A stretch of DNA of 64,000 bases from Galeopsis tetrahit (GCA_963675135.1 OY776132.1:558001-622000), one strand, 5' to 3'. Counted from the first letter of the stretch, positions 45,099-57,882 are shown. Notes: generated from the letters alone by a model not told the origin. Translations and numbers: made by a program.

Positions 45099-48000
45099 AT
45101 GGGGGAAAATGCAGAAGAGCCAGTTAGCCCTACTGCCCGAATACTGCATGCAAAAGAGCTCAATGTCTGTATAATAACATTACTAGCTTTCAACACAACG
45201 ATCGATCCCATCTTATACAAAAACCGCGTCGAGCAAACTTTCCTCAAGCATCCTCGTTTCTCGTGCATCCTCGTAAGTCAATCAACGTATTTTTTATGAG
45301 TAGATCTCGTGTGAAACGTTGATTTCTTGGTGAGACGAAACATAATTTTGACAAGTTTTTCTAATTAAGCCTTTTAACACTTTTGAAGAGATTGGTGCTA
45401 ATTTGTTCTAGTTTTCTCAATTTTGTCTGGTCAAATGTCTAATGCATCTACTTATTCTACTAATTCAACTAAACTACCAAGAAATAATCAAGTTATAGGG
45501 CGGTTTTGACTTTAATTTCATATTTTATTTTATCAGTACATGATACTTAGCGAATATCACGTTTTTATTTGAATAATAATGAAGGTCGAGAAGAAAGGGA
45601 AATGTTGGTGGAAACGAACACACGTAGATATCGACGACCATATTTTTGTTCCACATTTGGATCCAAATACGGAACCCTCCGACGAATTTGTCGAGGACTT
45701 CGTATCAAATTTGTCGAAAATACCCCTGGATATGGCAAAGCCACCGTGGGAATTCCACATTCTCAATGTAAAAACATCGGATGCAAAGGCTGTCGTAATA
45801 TTCAAACTTCATCATTCACTAGGAGATGGAGTGTCTCTCATGGCTTTGTTGAATGCATGTTCTAAGAAAATCTCAGATCCTGAGGCTTTACCCGAAATGC
45901 CCTTGTCCAAGAAACACAAACGTGATAAATCAGGGTTGCTCAAGGGGTTATTTGTCTTTGTGTGGAATATATTTTTGGCTATTTTCTACACTTGGGTTGA
46001 TACTGTAGAGTTTATTGCTACACTAATTTTCTTGAAAGATGGAGAGACTCCAATTAAAGCAACTGAGCTTACTTATAAGAGATTTGTTCACCGGATTGTT
46101 AATCTTGATGATGTTAAGCTCGTCAAGACAGTTATGAATGTGGTATGTTCTAAAATAAAATCTTTACGATTGTTTGTTTTTCTATTTTTATAATTCACAT
46201 TTTTCAAAATGGAAAGACTACTCGCGCACACACACTACTTTCTTTCGAAAGAGGTTTCCCTCCAATACAGGAAGGTTCTGTGCAAAGGAGAACTTTAAAT
46301 CTCGCACACAGATGCATGTGGGTGTGTGTGATCCAAATTAAGGTTCCCGTTATGCACATATCCCTTGTACAAGATAGGATCCAGATCACTCTATTTCTAC
46401 TTAAATTGCACCCTTAATTAACTTCTACTTTTTATATAAACGGTTAGTTTTTCTTAAAACATGTGTTTGAGAAATGTAAAAATGGCCAGACGGAGGGAGT
46501 ATATGTTGAAAATTTTACCAATATATATATATTCTGTTTAATACTCCTTCAATTCCATTCACAAATAAGTGACGTTTTAGCTAACTTTTCTTGTTGAAAT
46601 TAAAAATTGTTGACAATTTTGTTCAAAATTAATTAATGAAATTCTCTTATATATAACATATTCCATAATTTTAGATTCCTATAAATATTTTATCTTTTTC
46701 TCGCATATCTTCAATATATATTCTTCATCAAGTTTTATGGAGAGAAGATTTAGCGTAAGAGAAAAAGTAAAAGTGGGAGAGATTCCATAATGTGCAAAAG
46801 GAGCTAAAAGTAAACACTATTCAATTATGTACAATCATAAAATGTAAAAATGTCAACTTATTTATGAATAGATGAAATATCGAATTTTATTATTTTGAAA
46901 TCACGGTATGTATATTAAATGTTTAACCCATGACGTATATTAAATAAGTATATCTTGACCTTATATACAGGTCCTATTTATTTATTTATTTATTTATAAG
47001 ATTCTGACATTTTTCCTATATATTCAGAGCATTAATGACGTTATGCTTGGAGTCACAGAAGCTGGGCTTACTCGTTATCTCAACACAAGATATGGTAAAT
47101 TAATTCATCTTTTTTCATTTTTTTTATTTTTTTGAAATTATTTATTTAATTTATATCTCTATTTTCACGCAGAAAAAGGTGGGGGAAATGGTGGGAAAAT
47201 CATGAATAAGGGCACTAATTGTTTACCAAGAAATTTACGAGTTAGGTCAACTGTTGTGTTTAACCTAAGACCTACTCCAACTATTGAGGTAGGTATTCAC
47301 ATTTTTAATTCTATATATATATATACTCTAGCTTAAAAGAAATGAAATTTATTATATTTTGATTTATTATAGAATTTATTCGAGATGATGGAGAAAAGAG
47401 AATTAAATGGAATGTGGGGTAATGCAGTAGGCCTCGTTATTCTTCCTTTAACTATATCTCTACAAAACGATCCTTTAACTCACATTCGTCGTGCAAAATC
47501 CAATATGGACAAAAAGAAACTCTCAATTGGACACAAATCTTCCACGATTGTAACAAAGACACTTATGTTGTTGTTTGGAACCAAGGTAACAATTTATCGA
47601 TATTTCTATTGAAAAATGATAATGGTCTTACGGTTTGTACCTTTTTTGGAATGTAAAATATTAACATTAATTCACAGCCGGCAGCCACGTTGATGACGAC
47701 AGTTTTAAAAAATACAACATTAACATTTTCGAATGTGATGGGCCCACAAGAAGAAGTCAAATTATTTGGACACCATTTAGCTTACGTGTCTCCTTCTGTT
47801 TATGGATTTCCTCAAGTAAGTATTCGTTCCTTCGAAAGTTATCAATTTTGACATTTTGAACGTCTAAAGTCCTACTTATGTATTTTTCCATTTTTTTCTA
47901 CCTTCTCTTTTTCTACTTTTTTTAGTTTTTCATCTCTTATGATATACTACACTCTCCCTCAATCCCAAAATTATGTTCTCATTAATTTTTCACACAAATT

Positions 48001-48384
48001 AATAAAACACCATTCAGAGTTTTACCAATGAACTTTCAAATGATGTTTATATTTAAATGTTCTTGAAATTGAAAAAATATTTTTTCTTCTACGCATTACA
48101 ATAATTTAAATATTCAGTATGGATTAATAATGATTAAACTGTTTTTTCTAAATGCATATTTATTTCTTTATTTATTATTATAATTTAATTAATTTGTGAA
48201 TTTTGATGGATGCATGCAGTCACTGATGATACATTACCAAAGCTATGCTGGGAAGCTTATAATTTCGATTGGTGCTGATGAAAAATTGATCCCAAATCCT
48301 CATCAACTTTGCGATGATTTGGTCAACTCTCTTGGAGATATTAAGGATGCTGTAATAAAAAGAGGGCTTCTCAAATATGAGTGA
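45099..48384 (+). CDS. WSD1-like: WSD1-like O-acyltransferase, gene 5 (B/A recombinant)
   Basis: Exons 45099-45272, 45585-46142, 47028-47094, 47173-47288, 47373-47585, 47678-47815, 48220-48384; 476 residues, open throughout. Catalytic HHSLGDG at about 134-140. The first part (promoter, exon 1 with AEEPVSPTAR, intron 1, exon 2 up to WEFHILNVKTSD) is type B; from about ACSKKISDPEALP on (KHKRDKSG, VDTVEF, ATELTYK), and through intron 2 and exons 3-5, it is type A and nearly identical to gene 3. PPWE is preceded by MAK, not MTK. Exon 4 starts EKGGGN instead of EKDGEN; exon 6 starts PAATLMTTV. A functional protein is likely. The promoter is split by an hAT element. Confidence 0.92.
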
Positions 48385-48536
48385 TAGAAATATTGGAAGA
48401 TCCATACCGTACTATTATGGTAGACATTATATTTGTGGGAAAGTATGTATGATTAATTTATGCATTATCAAGAATATGTAGTCTCTTTTGTTTCCTAGCT
48501 TGCATACAACAATTCTATTAAATAATATAATTAGTG

Positions 48537-48949
48537 AGTGTTTGCAAACAAAACTATGTGCTGAAAAAACTTCTTTTTTAAATAGAATCACTTTTAAAGT
48601 GTTTGTAAACACAAGTAAGTGATTAAATTAATTACTTAAAAGCAATTTTGGTCAAGCACCTCTCCCCATGCTTCTAACAACTTCTAAGTGCTTCTAATCA
48701 TTACACTCACTAATTTTACAATTTTGCCCTCACAATTTAAATAATATTTTATTTTTACCATTATTTATTCAAATGTAATAAGGGTGTTTTTTGTAAAATT
48801 ATAAAAAAAGTGATTTGTATGACATACACCACAACATTTAAAAAATTGATTAAAAATGCTTATTTTTAAAACACCATCTACTTTCAATTTTACTAAAAAA
48901 ATCAACTTTAATCACTTTGAATCAACTACTATTATTTGCAAACACACCC
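48537..48949. mobile_element. TIR element in the gene 5 3' flank, 413 bp
   Basis: AGTGTTTGCAAACAAAAC at the left and TTATTTGCAAACACACCC at the right are inverted ends, flanked by TTAGTG (48531-48536 and 48950-48955). The paralogous position 3' of gene 3 reads ATAATTAGTGTTGGGC (33303-33318) and is empty, which proves the insertion. hAT-like by its ends; duplication length uncertain. Confidence 0.75.
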
Positions 48950-48955
48950 TTAGTG

Positions 48956-49530
48956 TTGGGCTTTAGTCTATTGTGTGTTGGCCTTTGGGTTGAACCTCAA
49001 GGTCCAACCTCATTTCTTGTTCTACTTAAGTAAAAATTATGGTTATTCGCCGGAGATGGGATGGCGGCGACGACTGCGCTCTTTTCCTGGAATTAGGGTT
49101 TGAGTTAGAGTTAGTTTGTGTTTGAATTTACGGGAAGTATATCTATCCTGAGATATTTTATTAAAAGAAAAAATTAATTACATGTGTGTAAATGAAAGGG
49201 GGAGTCCATCTAACATTTATAGAGGTGCAAAAAACCCATGCCTTCACATTATTGTGGTTTGGGCCTTCTTCAGCCTTCTTTGTGGGTGACAATTGAGAGA
49301 GTGTGCGAGTGTTACCTAAAGTATTTATGTGTCTATTTCTCTTTATATTTATCCGATCCGTTTTATTAGGTGTTTGGGCCCGTTAGAATGGCTTGAGGAA
49401 AACGACCAAGAAATCTGATTGAGTTTGGTGTCAGTCAGTGGCATCGAAACCGAACAATTGGCTCTCAAGAAGAAAGGGAAATTACGTAAATTAACGGCCC
49501 ACAAAAATGGCCTACAAAACAGAAAATAAA
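48956..49530. other. duplicated 3'-flank block of gene 5 with a Mutator-like scrap
   Basis: Matches 33311-33680. A segment at about 49031-49244 (GGTTATTCGCCGGAGATGG ... GGGGGAGTCCATCTAACATTT ... CCCATGCCT) is missing from the copy 3' of gene 3 and resembles the right end of the 49531-50452 family. No gene. Confidence 0.55.
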
Positions 49531-50452
49531 AGGCGTGGGTTATATGCCCCTCCATGTATGTTAAATACACTCCCCTTCATTTTTATTAATTAAATATTCA
49601 TGTAAAATACATGTTTTGTCCTTTTAATAAAATACAAATAGATAGATAGATACACTCCCCTTAAATTCAAACTAACCCTAATTCTATCCCTAATCCTAAT
49701 TCGCAACAGCCGCCACCCCACTTTCGGCAGCTGCCGCCGTCGCTCCACCACCTCTGACAGCCACCACTATCCCAAATAAATTTAAAAAAAAAACTTAGAA
49801 ATTAAAAAAAAAATCTTATTTTCGAAAATCAGAGTCAACCAAAAACACTCCAGTCGACTCTGATTTGTCGACCAAAAATACTCCCGTCGATAAGATTTTG
49901 TCGAAAGAAAATTTTAAAAAAATAAAAAATTACAGTAAAATTTTCAACAATAATGGATCGATCAAAAATACTCTCGTCGGTAAATTTTGGGCGACGAGAG
50001 TGTTTTTGGTCGACTCATTATTGGCGAATTTAAAAAAAAATCTGAGAATGAGCGGCGGAAGGCAGTGCGACGGAAGAGGCGGCGCGCGGCGCCGCTTGCT
50101 CGAGGGGACGCACATGGAGAAAGGGAGGGGTGACGATGGAGGCTGGGCGAAGGGCGGCGCTGGCGCTGGCAAAGTGAGAGAGAACAGGGCTGTTACAGAA
50201 TGAAAAAAAAAAGGGGCGGAGACAGCGGTTTGAGGAAGAAGAATGGTGGGAGAAAGAATGGAGTGGGGAAGATGAAAAAAAAAATTAGAATTTTAGTGTG
50301 GAAATTAGGATTTTTTGTGGGGTGCATTTATCATAGATGATTTTGAGAGAAATTAAAGGGTATAAATGGTAATTCGGGGGAGTGCATCTATCTTAGATAT
50401 GTTTTTATGAGAGTGCATCTAACATACCTGGAGGAGCATATAACCCACGTCT
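49531..50452. mobile_element. Mutator-like element with GC-rich interior, about 920 bp
   Basis: Inverted ends AGGCGTGGGTTATATGCCCC... and ...GGAGCATATAACCCACGTCT extend inward through CATGTATGTTAAATACACTC and its mirror. The empty site is visible at 33672-33690 (AAAATTGAAAGAAAAACACT). Flanks AAAATAAAA and AAAAAAAAC are compatible with a 9-bp duplication in an A-rich target. The interior has CGCCGC-rich and GTCGACC/TTGTCG repeats; the open frame 49865-50203 runs through low-complexity sequence and is not called. Confidence 0.75.
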
Positions 50453-50570
50453 AAAAAAAACACTAGTAACCACCATGAGAAACAAAAGTAAGCCCAACAG
50501 AAAAATCAATAAGACTAAGAGAGGCCTCAGAAGGCCCAAAAGATGTCAATTTCGGACTCAAAAGTAGTGG

Positions 50571-50830
50571 TGTTATACGAACCGAGTTGCTCGTGAGCTC
50601 GGCTCGTTCATTAAATGAGCCGAGCTCGAGCTCGTTAGATACTCAATTTACTAACGAGCCGGCTCGAGCTCGACTTGTTAGGCTCGATATCTAAAAAAAT
50701 TTCTTTTAATTCCATTAGGTTCTTAAGGCTCGACTCAGCTCGTTAGGCTCTTTAACGAGTCGAGCCGAGCTCGTTTCTTAGCTCGTCAATGTTATCGAGC
50801 CGAGTTCGAACTTCAAATTAACGAAGAAGT
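50571..50830. repeat. GAGCTCG-rich fold-back repeat
   Basis: Dense direct and inverted copies of GAGCTCGGCTCG, CGAGCCGAGCTCG and GGCTCGA, a motif family common in plant hAT-like MITEs. Exact ends and target duplication not resolved. Confidence 0.5.
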
Positions 50831-51259
50831 CCAGCAAAGTCCACAGTGGTCGTACCTCGTCTCGCTGTAAATCACTCAAAATTAGGGACGGTAATATACG
50901 CAATTCATAATTTTGAAGTCCTAATTCACGAGGGAGGTGTAATTTGGACTTCAGATTGATTGAGAACACTTTGCTTCTTAGATGAGTGACAGTTTAAATG
51001 AAAGTAACATCAACTATCGATGTGATCAGGATTAAAAAAAAATAGAGTAATTTTCGATCAAACGTCAATTTTTCGTTGAGAATTAAATTTGATAAAGTAC
51101 TAGAATAAATGTGGATTTGGTCTTAATAGACACATATTCATTTGAACCTGTCCCTTTTTTTATTCTCCTCCTATAAAAGGGCAAAATAGAGTTTATACCC
51201 AACAAATAAAACAAAAACTTGAGTGCATATAATAACTTCTACTGTACTAAATTAATAGC
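50831..51259. other. intergenic, nothing recognised
   Basis: Unique-looking AT-rich sequence with no coding signal or repeat I can name. It separates the GAGCTCG repeat from the duplicated promoter of gene 6. Confidence 0.4.
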
Positions 51260-52130
51260 CAACTATCCCTAGCTTGCCAACGCTGTTCATTTATTTGATG
51301 AGGTCCAATATTTAATTTGCCCAACTGGTCACACCCGTCGTTTCAGAATGCTTAATTGCATTATATTTAATTAAACCTATTAAACTATCATTAAAATGAA
51401 CTATTTTTTCATCAAACTATACAAAATATCAATATTTTACACTAAAATCACTAAATCAACTTTTCAGGTTAAATTTCTCCCAATTTTTTCATGTATATAT
51501 GTTGCACATGATTTTTTATTTATTTTTTAATGCCAAAACACTCATTTATTAATTGCAAGAACAATGAACATCGGGAAGGCCGTCTACGAAGGATGGACAC
51601 TCAACCCAAAGATTAGGACTAGCTAGAAAAAAAACCTAGCCCTACTAGCCAACTTATTACCCTCTTAAACACAAAAAAAAATCTCCCTCAACAATGCGCT
51701 CACTAGTCAAAGACTTGGAATTAACATTTTCTCGTTCTTTCTTTAAATCATAAATGTCGCAAATTGAAGAAAACGAGTTTTCGAATCAGTTGTAAAATGG
51801 ATGAGGAAAAAGGGTTTGTGTTTTGTATATATAATATTTAACAGAAATACCTTCTTAAAACCATGTATGACACACGTACATATTAAAAATCAAGAGGAAT
51901 AATTCAATGATTTATCATTTATGTGTAAAAAAAAAATTAAGGATAGTTTGTATTGTTTGGGAAATTAAAAAACATTGGTGACAATTATTCCCACCACAAA
52001 TATGTAGCAAAGTGGGATCGATGTGCATGTAATTAATGTGTATCTATATATATGTATACGGTCGACATGGACTCATTCACTCATACTTCAAATTATCCCT
52101 GAAATATACTCTATATTACTACTAATAATA
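51260..52130 (+). promoter_or_regulatory. duplicated, orphan promoter copy upstream of gene 6
   Basis: Repeats the order found at 52200-52990: CATTTATTTGATRAGG, TTAATTTGCCCAACT, CAAACTATACAAAATATCAA, TTTTCAGGTTAAATTTCTC, then GCATGTAATTAATGTGTATC with a TATATATAT box (about 52046-52054) and ATGGACTCATTCACTCATAC. It stops in CCCTGAAATATACT without an exon 1. 51524-51680 is a piece of a retroelement-like sequence absent from the second copy. Confidence 0.65.
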
Positions 52131-52199
52131 AAAAAATAAAAAAAAAAGGGAAAAAATAGACAAAATATATATAGCCACAGAAGTGACAATTAATTGCGT

Positions 52200-52991
52200 A
52201 TTGTGATTTGTATGCATGATATTCATTCATTTATTTGATAAGGATCCATATTTAATTTGCCCAACTTGCCTCACCCATCGTTTCATTGCACTATATTTAA
52301 AACTATTAAATTTTTTTTTACTAAACCAATTTTTCCATCCAACTATGCAAAATATAAATATTTTACATTGCTAAACCAAATTTTCAGGTTAAATTTCTCA
52401 TAATTTTTTCATGTACGTTGCACATGATTTTTTTTTAATATATGGACATATTCATCAAATATTACTATATATTAAGCACAAAATTTTCCTCCCTCACCAA
52501 TACGGCAACTGATTCACTAGTCACAGTCTTAGAATTAAGGCCTTCCCTTTCTTTCTTTAAAACATATATAAATGTCACGAATTGATCCCAAAGAAAGAGT
52601 TCCCGAATCAGCTGTAAAACGGATGAGAAAAAAGGTTTTGCACTTAGTATACAGTTTGACGAAAATACCTTCTTAATTAAAACCATAAATGTCAAAAATC
52701 GGATGACTACACATGTTCCAATTTTAGTGTTCCATGTCTTATTCCACTATATGGATAATTGACATGTGTCATAATAAAAATAATCAACGTCCTAGAACAG
52801 GGAAATTGAACCGGTTAAAAAAAATTATAATTTGTATAGTTTGAGAACAAATAAATTGGTGACAATTATGCCTTTGTAACAAATTGAGGTGTGCATGCAA
52901 TTAATGTCATAATGTGTATCTATATATATATATATATATGGTCAAGGACTCATTCAATCATACTAGAAAATTATCCTTGAAAATACTAAAA
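52200..52991 (+). promoter_or_regulatory. promoter region of gene 6
   Basis: Second copy of the promoter module, joined to exon 1. It has GTGCATGCAATTAATG (52891-52906; CATGCA resembles an RY element), then GTGTATC and a (TA)n TATA box at 52921-52939, 53 bp before the ATG. Confidence 0.55.
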
Positions 52992-55900
52992 ATGGCAAAA
53001 AATGCAGAAGAGCCAGTTAGCCCTACAGCCCGGTTACTGCAATCAAAAGAGCTCAATACATGTATAATAGCAGTGTTAGCTTTCAACACAACGATCGATC
53101 CCATTTTATACAAGAAGAGCGCCGAGCAAACTCTCCTCAAGCATCCTCGTTTCTCGTGCATACTCGTAAGTCGAATGATATATTTTTTTATGGGTAGATC
53201 TTGTGTGAGACGATTACTTCTAAAAGGATTGGTCATTGATGTTAATTTATGTGCTAGTTTGTGATCAGTACGTCCTCTCACTATAATACTGTCTCACACA
53301 AGTCTTTATTTTTTTTTTTTAATTGAGAATTAAACTAAATTTTGTAGTCGGACGTTTTGGCACTGCCTAGCGCTTAGGCAGCCACATAGATTTTTTTTAT
53401 ATAATTTTTTTTACTATAAACGACGTTTTCACCCTTAAAACGATAGAATTTTACGAACAACAAAACATTGTACGTGTATTATGGCAAGGCCATGTGTATT
53501 GTTTGGAGCCTCATTTACCCTTGAAAAAGTGTGCACAACCGTTCAAATAAAACTCCTATGCCAATAAATAAAAAGAAAAAAAATTAAAATTGGGCGCCTA
53601 GGCGCCGCCTATAGTGGTTTTTTTGCCAAAATTGGGTGGGTCAGGGGTTGCCTAGCGCCTAGGCGCCACCTAGGCCGACTTTTACCATAGAGATAAAAAC
53701 ATATAATTTCATATTTTATTTTATCAGTACATGATACTTATCGAATATCATGTTTTTATTTGAATAATATAATGAAGGTCGAGAAGAAGGGGAAATGTTG
53801 GTGGAAACGAACAAACGTAGATATCGACAACCACATTTTTGTTCCGCACTTGGATCCAGATACGGAACCCTCCGACAAATTTGTCGAGGACTTCATATCG
53901 AATCTATCGAAAATACCCCTGGATATGACAAAGCCACCCTGGGAATTCCACATTCTCAATGTAAAAACATCGGACGCAAATTCCGTCGCAATATTCAAAG
54001 TTCATCATTCAATGGGAGATGGAGTGTCCCTCATCGCTTTGGTGCATGCATGTTCTAGGAAAATCTCCGATCCTGAGTCTTTACCAATTATGCAATTGTC
54101 CAAGAAAAATATAAAACATCATAAATCTTGGTTGCTAAGGAGGTTATTTGTATTAATTTGGACAATATTTGTAGTTATTTTCTACACTTTGGTCGATGGT
54201 GCATTGTTTCTTGCTACGATTATGTTCTTGAAAGATGGCGAGACTCCGATTAAAGCATCGGGAGGAGTCGTGCTTCCTTATAAGAGATTCGTTCACCGGA
54301 TTGTTAATCTTGATGACGTTAAGCTCGTCAAGACAGCCATGAATGCGGTATGTACTAAAATCTTACGAGTTAGTTTTTATGATTTAATGATAATATGCAA
54401 GTGTTGTAGAAATTTATTTTGGAATGCGCTAAGTAGGACTAAAAAGGTCTTTAAAAGACTTTTGTGACATGCTTATTTACTAAAAATGTCGGAATTAGCT
54501 TATAATAAGTCTTGTGTCGGGCTTGAATCCAAAAATTAAATACCAGACCTAAACTTGTATTTATAAATTTTGGACCGACGTGACACTTAATTTTTACCCC
54601 AATTTATGGGTGTGTATCAATGAATAGATCTCTTTACTTGTATAACTTAATTAGATGTCTCGTATTTCTCGAAAAAATGATTTGATTGATGGGATTTGGT
54701 ATGAGATAGATGATCTCGATGAGGTTGATACTCAAATATTTCTTCTTAGAACGTATTGATTTGATTCCATAAGCGGGACCAGGTATGTTGCCACCAGAAG
54801 TCCATATTTTTTAAGAGAATCTCCTAATTGTTCCAGAACGACTAGAAAGAGATTATTGTATACGCTTAAGGAGTAATATAAATAAATTGATTTCACATCT
54901 CCTTACAATAATAATCAGCTGACACTATTACTATGTCACGTTCATGAAATTGTCCAAGAGCTTCAATGACGTTTTGCTTGGAGTCACAGAAGCTGGCCTC
55001 ACTCGCTATCTCAACACAACATATGGTAAATTAATTAATCCTTTTTCAATTATGTATTATTTTTTTGCAATTCTTGAAATTACTTACTTAATATATATAT
55101 ATCTCCATATAATTAATTTAACGCAGAAAAAGATGGGGAAAATGGTGGGAAAATCATGAATAAGAGCACTAATTGTTTACCTAGAAATTTACGAGTTAGG
55201 TCAACGGTTGTGTTTAACCTAAGACCTACCCCAACTATTGAGGTATTCACATTTTTAATTCTCATTTATATATACACCTAAAAGAGGGTAGATTTCTTAT
55301 AAAACCAATCACATGCATAAATCACTTGTACATTTTAGCATGTACAAGCATTTTATGCACGTGGTTGGTTCTATAAAAAATCAATTTTCTATCAAAACCG
55401 TATATTACTCCTAAAAGAAATGAAAGTAATAATATATTAATTTATTACAGGATTTATTTGAGATGATGGAGAAAAGAGAATTAAATGGAATGTGGGGCAA
55501 TGCAGTAGGCATTGCTCTAGTTCCTTTTACTATATCTCTACAAGAAGATCCTTTAACTCACATTCGTCGTGCAAAATCCAACATGGATAGAAAGAAACTA
55601 TCACTCGGACACAAATTATCCCTCCTTCTAATGAAGACACTCATGTTTTTGTTCGGAACCAAGGTAATTTAATAATTTAAATTTGTGATTAAATATATAC
55701 CTCTTTCTTATTTAGACAAAGACTTGTGTAAGACAGTTTTACAATGAGTCGACACTGTTACAGTAATAATCTACTTATTATTAACATGCTTTTATTTCAC
55801 CATTCCCAGTCAGCAGCTAGGGTGACAAGGAAAGTTTTCACAAATACAACATTAACATTTTCGAATGTGATGGGCCCACAAGAAGAAGTCAAATTACTTG

Positions 55901-56585
55901 GACATCATTTAGCTTACATTTCTCCTTCTGTTTATGGATTTCCTCAAGTAAGTATATACCGATGAGATAGAAGTCCATTTAGTTCCATAACATTTTACCT
56001 TTTTTAAATAGTTTCAAAAAAGTTAAATGTACTAATTTAATTTATTTTTTTATTTATCTGTTTTGGTTCCTAAAAAGTTAAATATACAAATTTAGTCAAA
56101 TTTTTCACAATTTATTCTATTTTGATCCCAAAAAAATTAAATGTAATTTCAAAAAAAAAATGGGACTAAATTGGTACAATTAACTTTTTTGGGACCAAAA
56201 CAGAATGAATTGAAAAAAAAAATGAGACTAAATTGATACATTTAATTTTTTTTGGGATCAAAACAGAACAAATTGCAAAAAAAAAGGACTAAATTGATAC
56301 ATTTAACTTTTTAGGACCATTATAGAAAAGTCTAAAAATTATAGGACTAAATTGACTTTTCTATATGCATATTTATTAATAAATCTAATTTGTGAATATT
56401 GATGCATGCAGTCACTGGTCATCCATTTCCAAAGCTATGCTGGGAAGCTTATAATTTCAATTGGTGCTGATGAAAAATTGATCCCAAATCCTCATAAACT
56501 TTGCGATGATTTTGTTAAATCTCTTGGAGATATTAAGGAAGCTGTAATAAAAAGAGGGCTTCTCAATGATGACAATAATGTGTGA
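52992..56585 (+). CDS. WSD1-like: WSD1-like O-acyltransferase, gene 6 (type B)
   Basis: Exons 52992-53165, 53778-54347, 54959-55025, 55127-55242, 55451-55663, 55810-55947, 56412-56585; 483 residues, the longest copy, open throughout. HHSMGDG at about 134-140; hydrophobic segment about 181-200; ASGGVVLPYK insertion as in gene 4. SDKFVEDF replaces SDEFVEDF, and exon 2 ends MNA rather than MNV. The C-terminus is RGLLNDDNNV. An in-frame ATG at 52938 lies within the (TA)n TATA tract and is not a likely start. Intron 1 has a CCTAGGCGCC-type inverted repeat, intron 6 a repeat X copy. Confidence 0.93.
53350..53690. repeat. GCCTAGGCGCC-type inverted repeat in intron 1 of gene 6
   Basis: CACTGCCTAGCGCTTAGGC near 53362 and GGTTGCCTAGCGCCTAGGC near 53645 frame an AT-rich core, with TAGGCGCC palindromes. 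Absent from intron 1 of genes 5 and 7, so inserted in this copy. Class unknown. Confidence 0.55.
55964..56361. mobile_element. repeat X in intron 6 of gene 6
   Basis: GAGATAGAAGTCCATTTAG and CTAAATTGACTTTTCTAT are inverted ends around about five imperfect 60-bp units with ACTAAATTGATACATTTAA. Same family as 9332-9735. Confidence 0.6.
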
Positions 56586-57882
56586 CAATAATATTGGAAG
56601 ATCCATACCATACTATTATGGTAGACATTTGTACGGTAAAATAGTTTTACATACGACCAACGCTTTTAGATTTTGTGATTTTCTTTTCATTTCAAATGAT
56701 TATAATGTATGAATCAAAAATTTACCCTAAAAAAAAACTGGCAATGGGAAAGAGAGTGGCGCATGAGAACAATTTTAATTTTTTTTATAAAAATTGGGAC
56801 CAAAACGAATGTTCAATCATCTTTTTGGCGAATTTGGGACCAAAACAGAACATATTGTTACACCTCGAGTTTTCTAATATTCCTAGGCCTTAGGTTGCAT
56901 ACAAAATCTTAGGCCCTAGGCTACATTCCGTTGAACTTTTCATCGGCAGCAACAGTCTTGCATATGTTGGAAACGATCCTCGATCTCGTCCCCTTTTGCT
57001 AATTGAATCGTATTACAAATGTACCACGCTCTTGAAACGACAATAATTTAAAGGGTGGTAAAATAAGGACAATAACTTTTCGAGCACGCAATATAAGGAC
57101 CGCAACTTTTAAAAGTGACGAATTGAGGTCAAATTCAACCCTCCATATATCTATGCAGCCGCCAACAGTACCACTATTAATTACAGTTTTCACCATTCAC
57201 TTTCGTCGATGTTACTTTTTTGAAATAAATTGCCAACACGAAGACACGTGTCTTTTTTTTTTACGAAAAAAGATTATTTTATTAACGAGTACCAGAGGTA
57301 CTCGAGGGAACCTGACAAAATTACAAAGATACTGTTAAATAGACAAGTCGGATCACGACTGAGACTATCCCTTAAAACTTCTTAAAACATGCATAATCTG
57401 GGATTATAACATTAATCCTGAGACGAATAAGTACTCCCACCAGACATGTGTCATATCCTAGCGCCACAACCCCCCAATTATATTCCCCCGTGCCCATGCT
57501 ATTCAATTATTTTATGAGAGAAAGAAATCACTCTCCAACTACCCCTAGCTTCCACATGTAACTCATTTATTTGATGAGGACAAATATTTAATTTAAACCG
57601 TTGAACTTTCCTACTTTCATTGAAATTGTATTTTACTCAAATTATTTTCTCATCAAATTATTTAATATAACTCATTTATTCTCCACCTACCCCTAGCTTC
57701 CATATTTATTTCATGAGAACCCATATGAAGCACATACCAAAATCAGGAAAAAATTGGGCTAAAGAATATAATTAGTTCAGTTTGTATAGTTTTGGAAAAA
57801 AATATTGGTGACAATTATGCCTTCTAAAAATATTTAACAAATTGAGGTGTGCATGCAATTAATGTGTATCCAAATCTCTCTC
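56586..57882. other. intergenic between genes 6 and 7
   Basis: 56586-56640 is the shared 3' flank (ATCCATACCATACTATTATGG). 56690-56870 has repeat X-like scraps (GGGACCAAAACAGAACA). 57260-57440 (TTTATTAACGAGTACCAGAGG) resembles a retroelement edge and interrupts CCAACACGAAGACACG. 57481-57740 is the distal promoter shared with gene 5 (41385-41580), with an internal diverged repeat of CTCCAMCTACCCCTAGCTTCC at 57533 and 57671. No gene. Confidence 0.5.

Noticed and set aside
49865..50203. ORF of 112 residues
   Set aside because: Runs from AT-rich repeats into GC-rich repeats of a Mutator-like element; composition changes half-way, no domain.
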